From Terrimonas sp. (GTDB taxonomy: Bacteria > Bacteroidota > Bacteroidia > Chitinophagales > Chitinophagaceae): a stretch of 64,000 bases of DNA. Made by a program: the position numbers and the translations under genes. A model generated the notes under the pieces. It was not told the origin of the DNA. It saw nothing but the letters and a program-made list of their open reading frames with translations, and ran no database searches. Positions 7,770 through 16,691 of this stretch are shown here, piece after piece (position 1 is the first letter of the stretch; each line of letters opens with the position of its first letter). Where the stretch lies: assembly GCF_003075435.1 (NCBI RefSeq), contig NZ_QCZJ01000008.1:154067-218066 (forward strand), in the 5' to 3' direction.

Positions 7770-9530
7770 ATGTCAACAAAAACAACAAGCAGCCCGTCGC
7801 CCAAAAAGGTATCGGCGGCGGCTGTTACAACAACTCCTACACTCAACAAAAACCTAGTAATAACCAATAATTCATCAATAAATCTTGCTATTATTGATGC
7901 CGCAGCAACAGATGATAACCAGGTAGTGTTTGAGCAAAGCCTTAAACTTTTACCTACTATTGATGGGAAGCAATCCATTGCAGCAAATAGTTCAGGAACC
8001 GTAGTGCTGGATGATACGCATGACAATAATGGTACACCTACATATACCAAATTGTATGATATCATCTATGCAAAAACCGATACGCTTTTCCCTGTAAAAT
8101 CGCAGGGTGCAATGCTGAATTTTAAAACACAGGATTATGCACCTGTTGCTGTTACTGACGATGAAGCAAAGATAATGCAGGAGACAGAGGTTTTTACCCA
8201 GACGATTGCTGCTTATCCTACCTCTCAGTTAGCAAAGGATTATATTGCCGCGCTACAAGGGTCCACAAATAATGCATCCTCAGAGGATGATATTGATGAT
8301 GCGGTCGCAAGCTTTTTTGCTTCAACCAATAGCTATAAAGATGTAACGCTTGATTCACTTATAGCACTCAAAAGTTACTATAATACCTATCCCATGGTAT
8401 GGACCGGCTACCAAAGCAGCAAAACATATTATCTGTATTCCAGCGACGGAACAACTGTTATCAGCAACGGCAGTCTCACGGTTACTATTCCATCAACAAT
8501 TGGTTTGGACAAATCGTTACCGGGTTTCAGTTTCACTTACAAAGACGCCAACAATAATACCAAGGCGCTTCATTATGCAAATGGCCAGTTTGTGGATGAT
8601 CCAAATGCAGATGTGCCTAATATTTGCCTGGTGGGTACTTTTATATTAAAAAGTACCATTACAAAAGTTGATACAGATACAGACATCATCACTATATTAT
8701 CTGGTAATGTGTATAACAATACAGTGATCGGTTATGAGACGCCACTGCCCGATAACAGCAACAATGGTGGTGGCGGAGACTCAAGCGGCAACTGGAGCGG
8801 TTTATATACCCTCCTGCATCCTAAAGATGCCGCGGGATGGATGCAGTTGTTCCTCACATTTGTAGGTGTTGTAATGGGGATAGACTTTTTACTTAAGGGA
8901 GTAAAATCTGCTAAAGATTCAGTGCTGGAGGCAAAAGATAAACTTGGAGATTTATTTACAAAAGCAGATGCTGATAAAGCTATCAGTGAGGCGAAAGCAA
9001 AAAGTGGTTTAAATGATCCTAAGTATAAGTCTGAAATGAAAAAAATAAAAGCAGACAACGCAGCGAATAAAAACCTTGACGATCAGATAAAGGATGCTGA
9101 TACTATATACCAGGATCGTGTTACAGAAGACTGGAGAACTTCAACAGATGAGAAGCTGGATTCTATTGGCGACATGCTTCAGAAAATGCTGGATAGTGGT
9201 CACGCTACCACCGATATGGAAAATGCGGGAGATGCATTGGGGGATGCGTACACCTCTACTGATACACCTTCAACCTCCGATCTATCCAGCCAGATTGACG
9301 GATTGAATAAAACAATAGAAGGCTTACAGTCTACTCTTAATGCGCAATATGAAACCATAATAAATAAACTAAAAGGGGAAGCACAGACTGAGCTTAGCGA
9401 GTCTAAAGCTGCGGCGGATAAAGCGAAAGAAGTAACCGACAAGGTTAGTGATGATCTAGAAAAAGCCAAAGAACGTCAGGCACCGGAGGATGTGAAACCT
9501 GAGAGATCGGGAATGGAAGTTGAGGCGTAA
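7770..9530 (+). CDS. Unknown protein: beta-rich N-domain, one TM helix, coiled-coil tail (paralogue C)
   Basis: The 586-residue product is the most diverged member. It starts with a Ser/Thr/Pro/Lys-rich leader of about 28 residues, then LVITNNSSINLAIIDAAA, matching the start of paralogues A and B. It keeps TIAAYPTSQLAKDY and SYYNTYPMVW, but the acidic loop before the membrane segment is replaced by a Gly/Asn/Ser-rich stretch (about 328-342). The membrane segment is at about 356-376. The tail of about 200 residues is strongly charged and alanine-rich, with coiled-coil character. It lies 117 bases after paralogue B in the same direction and ends at a strong palindromic terminator. Function unknown. 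Confidence 0.8.
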   Translation: MSTKTTSSPSPKKVSAAAVTTTPTLNKNLVITNNSSINLAIIDAAATDDNQVVFEQSLKLLPTIDGKQSIAANSSGTVVLDDTHDNNGTPTYTKLYDIIYAKTDTLFPVKSQGAMLNFKTQDYAPVAVTDDEAKIMQETEVFTQTIAAYPTSQLAKDYIAALQGSTNNASSEDDIDDAVASFFASTNSYKDVTLDSLIALKSYYNTYPMVWTGYQSSKTYYLYSSDGTTVISNGSLTVTIPSTIGLDKSLPGFSFTYKDANNNTKALHYANGQFVDDPNADVPNICLVGTFILKSTITKVDTDTDIITILSGNVYNNTVIGYETPLPDNSNNGGGGDSSGNWSGLYTLLHPKDAAGWMQLFLTFVGVVMGIDFLLKGVKSAKDSVLEAKDKLGDLFTKADADKAISEAKAKSGLNDPKYKSEMKKIKADNAANKNLDDQIKDADTIYQDRVTEDWRTSTDEKLDSIGDMLQKMLDSGHATTDMENAGDALGDAYTSTDTPSTSDLSSQIDGLNKTIEGLQSTLNAQYETIINKLKGEAQTELSESKAAADKAKEVTDKVSDDLEKAKERQAPEDVKPERSGMEVEA

Positions 9531-9537
9531 TGGTCAT

Positions 9538-9583
9538 ATTAATAAAAAGGCAACCTTCAATTGAAGGTTGCCTTTTTATTAAT
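9538..9583 (+). terminator. Perfect 46-bp palindrome, bidirectional terminator
   Basis: Two 23-base arms meet between 9560 and 9561 with no spacer; the core is AAGGCAACCTTCAATTGAAG and both flanks are A/T runs, so an intrinsic terminator forms in either direction. It begins eight bases after the stop of paralogue C. The next gene must start beyond it, which is why I place that start at 9611. Confidence 0.85.
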
Positions 9584-9610
9584 AGTAATTATAAAAAACA
9601 TCTGTTTTTA

Positions 9611-10579
9611 ATGATTGATTGGTCAACAATAAATAAGCCTAGCAAATGCCCCACCGTAACGGCTAAAACCATTTTGCAACAGTTGCAAAATGGGATAGGA
9701 ATTTCATTTTCCAGGATTCTGGATCCTATAACGCGGTTTGCAGAAAATTTCCCTGCTTTATCAGGCAATATACTGGAAATGCATTTCGCCAGGTATGCCC
9801 ACAGCATAGATTTCGCTATACGTGTTAACAAACAGTTTGATCAAGGAATAGCCTTCTCACCAAATGATTATAGATTTCATTTAAACGTCTTACCTACGGA
9901 ATTATTTAACAATGCTGTAGAAAATGTTTGGTTTGAATATGATGCCCCATTCAAAAATAAACCTTCAGTTTTTTTTGATATAGGCAGAAATAAGGATTTT
10001 TGTCCTGAAAAGGCTTATTCATATTTTCGGGATATTCTTTTCAAATACGGATTGCCTGAAAAAAAAATATTTAATTTCCTCCAAAAAATAAAGGAACAAG
10101 ATGCGCGAGTAGTTTATTATGGGTTGATGTTTTCAAGACCATCGTCCTCTGTTCGATTAACAATCAACGATATTAAGCCAAAAAATCTGGTCCAGGTACT
10201 ATTCAAACTGGGCTGGAAAGGAAACTATAATGCTATAGAAAGAATATGCAACCGATACATACATGAGGCACAAAAAATTGTAATTGCCGTTGATGTTGAA
10301 GATAAATTGCGAAATCGTATTGGCATTGAAATTTTCGACAATGATTCACCAAGACTTATAAAACAGTTTTATACTGACGATTTAATCAACTACCAGCAAA
10401 TTTGTTGGTTAAAAGATTGGGAACGTATTATTGATTTGCCGAGTCATTTGTGCTATTCGTTATCAAAACAATATCGCCGGAATATTAAGCAACTACATAC
10501 CCGCATTAATCATTTTAAATTTGTAGTCAATGAAACAGAAAATGTGTTGCTAAAAGGATATCTCTACTATTGTTTTTGA
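9611..10579 (+). CDS. Unknown 322-residue protein
   Basis: The start at 9611 (MIDWSTINKPSK) is chosen because earlier in-frame starts lie inside the terminator palindrome. I do not recognise the family with certainty. It is soluble, without signal peptide or membrane helix. A visible motif is VENVWFEYD followed by KPSVFFDIG (about 105-125), which reminds me of uncharacterised proteins found near peptide natural-product genes; that is memory, not evidence. It follows the paralogue cluster in the same direction and meets the kinase gene tail to tail with an 11-base gap. It may be an accessory or processing protein of the cluster. Confidence 0.65.
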   Translation: MIDWSTINKPSKCPTVTAKTILQQLQNGIGISFSRILDPITRFAENFPALSGNILEMHFARYAHSIDFAIRVNKQFDQGIAFSPNDYRFHLNVLPTELFNNAVENVWFEYDAPFKNKPSVFFDIGRNKDFCPEKAYSYFRDILFKYGLPEKKIFNFLQKIKEQDARVVYYGLMFSRPSSSVRLTINDIKPKNLVQVLFKLGWKGNYNAIERICNRYIHEAQKIVIAVDVEDKLRNRIGIEIFDNDSPRLIKQFYTDDLINYQQICWLKDWERIIDLPSHLCYSLSKQYRRNIKQLHTRINHFKFVVNETENVLLKGYLYYCF

Positions 10580-10590
10580 CGAAACTACTT

Positions 10591-13500
10591 TTAAAATTCA
10601 AGTTTAATAATTGTACCCTTGCCTAATTCTGATTCAATAGTAAGTTTTCCATTCAACATATTTGCCCGGTCTTGCATATTGGAAAGCCCGTTACCTCCTT
10701 TCCCTTGCCTGGGCGTATCTTTATCAAAGCCCTTACCATCATCTTTTATAACCAGTTGAATGCCCGCATCAAACGGGGTAACAGTTATCCAGACATTCTT
10801 TCCATCTGCATATTTAGCAATATTATTAATAGCTTCTTTATATATCAGGTAAAAATCCCTTCTTTTTTCCATAGGTAACTGCATTTGAAGTAAATCTTCA
10901 CTAAAATCAAAATGAAGGTCATAGTCTTTTGCTTCCAGTATCTGGAAAGCCTGTTCTCTCATCCGGTTAATAATATTTTCAAATGCATCATTTTTTGCAT
11001 TGATGTTCCAAATGATGTCATTCATAGATTCCATGATTTCTGTGGCATGGTCCCCAATCTTACCCAACAACGTTTCATTGTTAAATGTTTTATTCTGCAT
11101 TTGCTCGCTCAGTATCTTTGAATATATAGCAATTGTACTTATAGATGACCCCACCTCATCATGCAGGTCGCGGGCTATACGGTTGCGAAGGCTATCGAAC
11201 AGGGTAAGCTGGTGTATGCGATACCTGTACACTGCGTAGGCAGCAGATACAGTTCCTATAATAACAAACATTTTAAACCACCATGTCTGCCACCAGGGCG
11301 CCATTATAAATATATCCAGCATCTTAGGTTGTCCATTCCAGTTATTTAAATCAAATGATGATTCAATTATAAAACGATATTCTCCGGCATTTAAATTGGT
11401 ATATGTAGCTTCATTCATGGTACCGCTGTATATCCAGTCCTTATCAAAGCCTTCCATCTTATATCTATAATGTATATTTTCATGCCTTCTATAGTCAGTT
11501 GCTGCAAATTTGAATGTAATTACATTTTGTTCGTATAAAAGCTCAAGTGTGTCGGTAAAAATAATATCCCTGCTTAAAGGAGAACCATATACTCCCGGTG
11601 ATATGGCTTTATTAAATAGTTTGAGATCAGTTATCACTACATCCGGCGAGGGCAGCGGTTGTATTTTTCTCGGGTTAAAAATACTTATACCGTTCATTCC
11701 GCCAAAGGCAATCATGCCCATAGTGGTTCTGCTGTGTGCATACCTGTTAAATTCATTGCCCTGCAAACCATCGAAAACATCAAAATTCCTTGCAGTTCGT
11801 AATACAGTGTTAAATGATGATATACCTCTATTAGTACTTAACCAAAGGTTTTGATCATAATCTGGCTCTATGCCGTATATCACATTATTAGCAAGCCCGT
11901 GTTCAGTTGTAAAACGTTCAAACATGCCAGTAAATTTATCTAATCGGTTAAGCCCTCCTCCTTTTGTACCTACCCACAAATAACGACCTGGCATTGATAC
12001 ATCGGCACAAAAAGATAAGATAAAATTATTGCTAATGGAAGTGGTATCTTTTTGATCAAACAAATAAGGCTGCTTAATGTAACCGCTGTCTGGATCGTAA
12101 CAAAAGAGCCCATTTGCGGTACCCAGCCACATAATCCCGTCATCATCATAAACACGCTGAAGGAAATCATAATCATAAACAATCTGATGATTCGGATAAG
12201 CATATCGGCTGAAAGTGCCAGATGAAATACTATATTTTACAACCCAGTTTTTATATCCCATCCATAAATTATTCTTAGCATCGGCATAAATTGGATACGG
12301 TATTGAGATAACATCATTATAAGGTATTGAGATTTGCACAGTCTTTTTTGTTTGAAAGTTATACTGCACAATTCCCTTATCTATTCCATACCATATATTT
12401 CCAACAGTATCTTTTGCTATGGAAATTATATGAGGCTGCAATAAGGAGGGGGTATTTCTAATCTGCAGTTGTATACTGCTGTCAATAACAGGAGAGGCTC
12501 CATTAAGATCAATAGTTGTAAAGAAATTAGTGATTAGTTTGCCAGGCTTATATTCAAGAATTTGATACACAGTTTCTCCTGAAAGCAAATGACTGAATTT
12601 TTCCACCTCAGGATCAAATTGTACTAAGCCGTGCCCCCCTGATCCTAGCCAAACTACGCCGGTACGATCCGTATAGTATTGGGTAGGTGTATTTATCACC
12701 TTCATTTGAACATCAGATGCGGAAATAATACTTCGCAGGTTACCCGTACTAAGATCCAATTGCAGAATACTATTTCTATCTCCCAGCCAAAGTCTGTTTT
12801 GCTTATCAATGGTCCAGGAAATATCTGTTCGCTGCGATCGGTACAGGTATTGAGGATAATTGAAATTGTAGTCAGGAAACCGAATAATATTACTGTTGTT
12901 TAATAACAAGCAATGATTAAGTGTATCTTCTATAATACGAGGAATAAATGAAGGAGAAATTGTCGTAAATTGAAATCGCTCAATGAGTTTGTAATTTCCT
13001 TTCCTGTTAATTTCCATTAATTCCAACACATTGGTTGGGGTAGTAATAAAAATCCTATCACGGCTATCTATAAAAACATCTTCGGCTCCTTCGCGCCATT
13101 TACGTTCTAATATGATGGGAGTGAATCGATATACAATTTGCTTATTATTAACATTATTAATAGTTTCCAAGCGATCTATTCCTGTAGCGGTTCTTATCCA
13201 TAACGATCCGTCTTTGCTTTCGGAAATACCTAATATGGCATTTGACCGGATGCTGTTAACGCCGCTGTGTCTGAAATGTATAAATGTATTTGATGCCCGA
13301 TCAAACAGATCCAACCCTTCGTTACGCGTTCCGATCCACAATCTTTCCCGTGAATCTTCAAATACACAGGTAAGGTCGTTGCTGGCCATTGAGGTGGTAT
13401 CTTCAATATTATGATAATACACTTTAAATGAATAGCCATCATACCGATTTAACCCATCACCGGTAGCAAACCACATCATACCCGCTTGATCCTGAGTAAT

Positions 13501-13671
13501 TCCACTAACATAGCTCTGTGAAAGCCCTTCGTTAATGGATATGGTTTTAAATTTTCGAGAAACAACGGTTGGTTGCGCTAATGATGGTATTACTATTATC
13601 ATCGTCGCCAATAATAACGAGACACTCAATCGCAATATAAAACGAACATTTTTGCAATAAAGCACAGGCAT
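10591..13671 (-). CDS. Periplasmic-propeller sensor histidine kinase
   Basis: The 1026-residue product has a signal peptide (about 1-32), a long region of two-component-regulator propeller repeats (WFATGDGLNRYDG, LWIGTRNEGLDLFD, LWLSTNRGISSFN), a Y_Y_Y domain (about 690-775), one membrane helix (about 785-805) and a cytoplasmic kinase. The phosphoacceptor is in RDLHDEVGSS (His about 837), of the LytS/NarX class (HisKA_3). The ATP-binding region shows EAINNIAKYA (N-box), KDDGKGFD (G1) and GGNGLSNMQDRA (G2). Unlike many Bacteroidota relatives it has no receiver or AraC domain fused at the end, and no response regulator lies beside it, so its partner is encoded elsewhere. It converges with the unknown cluster; a regulatory link is possible but not shown. 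Confidence 0.93.
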   Translation of the reverse strand: MPVLYCKNVRFILRLSVSLLLATMIIVIPSLAQPTVVSRKFKTISINEGLSQSYVSGITQDQAGMMWFATGDGLNRYDGYSFKVYYHNIEDTTSMASNDLTCVFEDSRERLWIGTRNEGLDLFDRASNTFIHFRHSGVNSIRSNAILGISESKDGSLWIRTATGIDRLETINNVNNKQIVYRFTPIILERKWREGAEDVFIDSRDRIFITTPTNVLELMEINRKGNYKLIERFQFTTISPSFIPRIIEDTLNHCLLLNNSNIIRFPDYNFNYPQYLYRSQRTDISWTIDKQNRLWLGDRNSILQLDLSTGNLRSIISASDVQMKVINTPTQYYTDRTGVVWLGSGGHGLVQFDPEVEKFSHLLSGETVYQILEYKPGKLITNFFTTIDLNGASPVIDSSIQLQIRNTPSLLQPHIISIAKDTVGNIWYGIDKGIVQYNFQTKKTVQISIPYNDVISIPYPIYADAKNNLWMGYKNWVVKYSISSGTFSRYAYPNHQIVYDYDFLQRVYDDDGIMWLGTANGLFCYDPDSGYIKQPYLFDQKDTTSISNNFILSFCADVSMPGRYLWVGTKGGGLNRLDKFTGMFERFTTEHGLANNVIYGIEPDYDQNLWLSTNRGISSFNTVLRTARNFDVFDGLQGNEFNRYAHSRTTMGMIAFGGMNGISIFNPRKIQPLPSPDVVITDLKLFNKAISPGVYGSPLSRDIIFTDTLELLYEQNVITFKFAATDYRRHENIHYRYKMEGFDKDWIYSGTMNEATYTNLNAGEYRFIIESSFDLNNWNGQPKMLDIFIMAPWWQTWWFKMFVIIGTVSAAYAVYRYRIHQLTLFDSLRNRIARDLHDEVGSSISTIAIYSKILSEQMQNKTFNNETLLGKIGDHATEIMESMNDIIWNINAKNDAFENIINRMREQAFQILEAKDYDLHFDFSEDLLQMQLPMEKRRDFYLIYKEAINNIAKYADGKNVWITVTPFDAGIQLVIKDDGKGFDKDTPRQGKGGNGLSNMQDRANMLNGKLTIESELGKGTIIKLEF

Positions 13672-13915
13672 ACGGGGGGGATAAATTTAGCAGAAATGCA
13701 TATTACCCACCAATTAATTTATTCAGATTTACTAATATTTTGTGGATAACCATACGAAAAGAGAGAATTGGTCAACCTTAAAATGCAATTAAAATCTTGG
13801 GATAACACGCCATAAACAGCGACACATGTAATGTTGAATAAAGCAAGAGAAGAGAAAAACACTTACTTAAGGTAAGGGTTTTGTTGCCTGAATTATCGCA
13901 GGAATATTGCAATTT

Positions 13916-13963
13916 TTGGGCTACTTTAACCTAAATCTTTACATTTGCAACAGTGATGCAAAT
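13916..13963 (+). promoter_or_regulatory. Promoter overlapping a perfect inverted repeat, candidate metal-regulator operator
   Basis: TTG (13916-13918) and TACATTTG (13940-13947) form a Bacteroidota-type promoter with a 21-base spacer. Overlapping the second box is ATTTGCA-N7-TGCAAAT (13943-13963), a perfect inverted repeat. Its position and the metal-related gene remnant behind it suggest a repressor site, perhaps for a Zur/Fur-type protein; the regulator is a guess. Confidence 0.45.
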
Positions 13964-13984
13964 GCAAAATTGACTATTCAATAA

Positions 13985-14230
13985 AAATACAGGCAAGTTA
14001 TCGCAGCTATACTTCTTACAGTATACGCATTTATTGTTACCTCTATATCACTCTGGCATCATCATGATATTAACCGTGAAAAAGAGCAGACAAACCATTC
14101 AGATATGGATATTATTGCTCACCACAACGAAGTATCTTCTGAAACGAGTTGTGCTGTTTGTGCGCATAAATATTCTGTATACTATGGGCTATATCACAAT
14201 TACAGAAATAGCGGCAGTAATTTTTTATAG
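13985..14230 (+). pseudogene. Remnant of a small His-rich, Cys-containing (metal-associated) protein
   Basis: The frame encodes a hydrophobic start (VIAAILLTVYAFIVTSIS), then LWHHHD, a HSDMDIIAHHN stretch and CAVCAHKYS. This is the pattern of the short membrane-anchored His/Cys proteins (DUF2946-like) that Bacteroidota encode near metal-uptake or efflux genes. An in-frame stop at 13982 comes directly before it with no ATG, GTG or TTG in between, and the frame closes early at 14228. A C-terminal-like piece (CFLFSNKSPLVLS) appears in another frame at about 14278-14318. I read it as a start-less, frameshifted relic. The rest of 14319-14590 shows nothing I can support. Confidence 0.5.
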
Positions 14231-14590
14231 CCTGTTGGAAAATGGGTATTATCTGGCCAATCCTCTTTCTTCCTCTTGTTTTCTTTTTTCCAATAAAAGT
14301 CCTCTTGTATTATCCTGATTCGCAGGTTTTAATATCATACTGCTTTCTGCTGCATGGGTTGATGGCATTCAACCGCTATTTCTCATTTTAATATAACATA
14401 AACAATAGGCTTGTATTGTAAACTATACAGCCTGGCAAGTAATATAATAGTACGACTAAGAAACTATATTTTATCTTAGTTTTATAATCCTCTTTTTTTT
14501 TCGGCATTCTCCCAGTCAGACGCTATAAAAGGAAATTTTTATTTAGAAAGCCAGGTGCCTTTACCAGGGATTACAAAACTGCTTGTCAGG

Positions 14591-14686
14591 GATTTTAATT
14601 CATTTGATTTGTTTAAAACACAGTTTGCAGATACTGCTAAAAACCGCTTTGGCAGCGGTTGGGCATATTTCATGGAGAACTGTTGA
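14591..14686 (+). pseudogene. Fragment of an Fe/Mn superoxide dismutase gene
   Basis: The frame reads DFNSFDLFKTQFADTAKN then RFGSGWAYFMEN and a stop. The block FxxQFxxxAxxRFGSGWA is a hallmark of the middle of iron/manganese superoxide dismutases, where the Gly-Ser-Gly-Trp stretch precedes the remaining metal ligands. Nothing upstream restores the N-terminal half and the sequence ends before the metal-binding C-terminal part, so this is a decayed scrap, not a gene. Confidence 0.6.
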
Positions 14687-14719
14687 GATTATTATATTCT
14701 CCCTATATACACACTGAAC

Positions 14720-15223
14720 TTAGGATAAATAATATTCAGATAAAATCTTCCACGGCTGTCCTAAGATTTGCTCAATCAAACTTATTTTTTCGAAACTAAG
14801 AGCAAAAGGGAAACTGCATTTTTTTATTTTTTCAAATATTTCATCAGTACAGGTTGAATTCCTTGGATGCATTAATGTGATATGGGGCTCATGAAATTTT
14901 ATTTTTGCGTTTGCATTTTTTAGGATTTCCTCTCTCAGTTCGTGATATTCAGTATTTATTTTGGTCGCTGAAATCAATACGCCTTTTCCATTCGAAAACC
15001 CTACAATTTTATCAAAATTTATTATAATGGATTTATGGCTTAATGATTCTAAACTTTCTATAATAGTCGAAATATTTTCGATCTCATCTTCGCGGCACAA
15101 AGTAACATGTGCTTTAATTAAAGCATATTGCGCGGGATTATACTTTCCGCGAATATCTTCTATTGTTTCTGCATGTTTTTCGGTTATAAACAAAGTAAGT
15201 TGTTTTCTTTTGTTCATTGCCAA
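14720..15223 (-). CDS. 2H phosphoesterase / 2'-5' RNA ligase family protein
   Basis: The 167-residue product carries the two HxT motifs of the 2H superfamily, HVTLC (about residue 39) and HITLM (about 113), roughly 75 residues apart as expected, on a protein of the usual size. These histidines form the catalytic pair acting on 2',3'-cyclic phosphate or 2'-5' linkages; the physiological substrate is unknown. It lies three bases downstream of the GyrI-like gene on the same strand, so the two are likely co-transcribed. It is cytoplasmic, without signal peptide. Confidence 0.8.
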   Translation of the reverse strand: MAMNKRKQLTLFITEKHAETIEDIRGKYNPAQYALIKAHVTLCREDEIENISTIIESLESLSHKSIIINFDKIVGFSNGKGVLISATKINTEYHELREEILKNANAKIKFHEPHITLMHPRNSTCTDEIFEKIKKCSFPFALSFEKISLIEQILGQPWKILSEYYLS

Positions 15224-15226
15224 TTT

Positions 15227-15715
15227 TTAATCACTTGCATTTTTCGGCTTTACGGGTATCCAGATTTCTTCTTCCGATGTTGGGTCGTTGTTTTTGTATT
15301 TGGCACCCAATACTTCGAAGTGAGGACGATTGTCTAAAACATAACCTGAATCCGGCAACCAGTTCCCGAATATATATTCATACACAGCGTTATCGGTATT
15401 CAAGCCTTGGTAGTTAAACACAGCATAAAGCCCTCCCGGCAGCATGAATGTTTGCATTTCATCTGGTACGTTATCAAAATTGGCGACTTCAATAGCGGCC
15501 CATTTTTCAAAAGTGTTGGTAGGGGCAAAGTGTTCAAAATGTGTCTGCTTATACACTGACATAGAGATTAACTCGTCAGTCAACCTGTTGATTATTTCTT
15601 TTCGCCTTGGCATAAAACTTTTCCAAAGTTCGTTTACCCTGTAATTGGAGAAACTAACAATTAGTGGCATACCGATTAATTTCTTTTCGCCTGATATTTT
15701 AAATGTTGGTATCAT
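15227..15715 (-). CDS. GyrI-like / effector-binding domain protein
   Basis: The 162 residues match the stand-alone effector-binding fold of the AraC/GyrI type: an N-terminal strand (KISGEKKLIGMPLIVSF), a central KWAAIEV segment, the strand-turn MLPGGLYAVFNYQG, an IFGNWLPDSGY helix-loop, and a C-terminal EEEIWIPV strand. Such proteins bind small hydrophobic molecules or shield gyrase. There is no DNA-binding domain. It is the first gene of a pair with the 2H phosphoesterase gene. Confidence 0.8.
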   Translation of the reverse strand: MIPTFKISGEKKLIGMPLIVSFSNYRVNELWKSFMPRRKEIINRLTDELISMSVYKQTHFEHFAPTNTFEKWAAIEVANFDNVPDEMQTFMLPGGLYAVFNYQGLNTDNAVYEYIFGNWLPDSGYVLDNRPHFEVLGAKYKNNDPTSEEEIWIPVKPKNASD

Positions 15716-15783
15716 TTCAAAAGAATCAAATGTTCCATTCTGTTATAGTGCACTGTAAATATTACGTATAAACAATGGAAGCT

Positions 15784-16626
15784 CTATTTCTTTAAGAAAT
15801 TGGTCTCCAGAAAATCAAATATTTTATCAAAATGTTTTGTTGGTTCTGTATGCGAACCTTCATAAATGGCATGTTGGTAAGGATGTTTAAAATTATTATC
15901 CTTAAATCGTTGCATCATTTTATTTCCCATTTCTACTGCGGGTATCATTTCATCTTTGGTAGCGGACAGTAAGAGTACAGCTCCATTTATGTTTTCTACT
16001 TTGATGATTGACCTTTGTTCAGCAATAGTATCTTTCAGCATTGCCTCAAAAGTGCCCCTCAGGTCTCTTTTCATTAGATATGGAACAGCTTCTTCGTTTA
16101 CCGGGATAAAAGGAAGTTCTTTGCCTTTAAAAGTCCAGCAGGAAGTGGTAAACTCCTGCGTATGACCGGGAAAGACAGCATGGCTGGATGACATGCCTAT
16201 AACACAGGAGATATCCTTGTAATAACTGGCCAAAAGCAAGGCCAGGTCCGCCCCTCTGGAACCGCCGATCACAGCAATTTTATTGCGGTTTATTTTTGGA
16301 CTCTTTTTAGCCTGGGCAATAGCGTTGTAAACATCATCAATTGCAATCCTATCCAGTATCTTTGGTGTTCCCTCGCAACCAAAATATCCAATGGCTAAGA
16401 ATGCATAACCTTTATCCAAAAACTCATTTCTTGTTTTTTCCCAGCGGTCGCTAACCCAGGCATTCCCGCCTTCCGAACCTCCAATACCAACAATCAGTGG
16501 CAGATCTTTACCCCCCCGGGTGTACAGGACAGCTACAACATTTTTAGGTCTGATTGTGTCCTGTGCCTGGCAGATTAGAGAACTTAACAAGATCAACCAA
16601 ATCCCTATTGATTTTGAAACAATCAT
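15784..16626 (-). CDS. Secreted alpha/beta hydrolase, acyl-CoA thioesterase (BAAT C-terminal) type
   Basis: The 280-residue product has a signal peptide (IWLILLSSLICQA) and an alpha/beta-hydrolase core: GIGGSEGG (oxyanion region), the nucleophile elbow IGGSRGADLAL (Ser about 129), an acid in SATKDEMIP and a C-terminal histidine in YEGSHTEP. The GGSRGA elbow and YFG pattern match the BAAT C-terminal family, which includes hydrolases and acyltransferases. A periplasmic esterase or peptidase-like role is likely; the substrate is unknown. The next gene on this strand, upstream, is the Crp-like regulator. Confidence 0.8.
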   Translation of the reverse strand: MIVSKSIGIWLILLSSLICQAQDTIRPKNVVAVLYTRGGKDLPLIVGIGGSEGGNAWVSDRWEKTRNEFLDKGYAFLAIGYFGCEGTPKILDRIAIDDVYNAIAQAKKSPKINRNKIAVIGGSRGADLALLLASYYKDISCVIGMSSSHAVFPGHTQEFTTSCWTFKGKELPFIPVNEEAVPYLMKRDLRGTFEAMLKDTIAEQRSIIKVENINGAVLLLSATKDEMIPAVEMGNKMMQRFKDNNFKHPYQHAIYEGSHTEPTKHFDKIFDFLETNFLKK

Positions 16627-16691
16627 CTTTGTTTTGTTTTTTGCAAAGTTGAATTAAATAAATTCAATAGCTTTTGACCTGCGTCAAAAAA

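Noticed and set aside
11510..11854. A 114-codon plus-strand frame opposite the kinase gene
   Set aside because: It lies wholly inside the kinase gene on the other strand and has no recognisable domain.
14034..14318. A 94-codon plus-strand frame starting MLPLYHSGIIMI
   Set aside because: The neighbouring frame gives the meaningful HHHD and CAVCAH motifs; this one is a shadow that includes a relic tail only.
13985..14686. Reading the His-rich remnant and SOD scrap as one gene
   Set aside because: Several stops and about 270 bases of non-coding sequence separate them and their families are unrelated.
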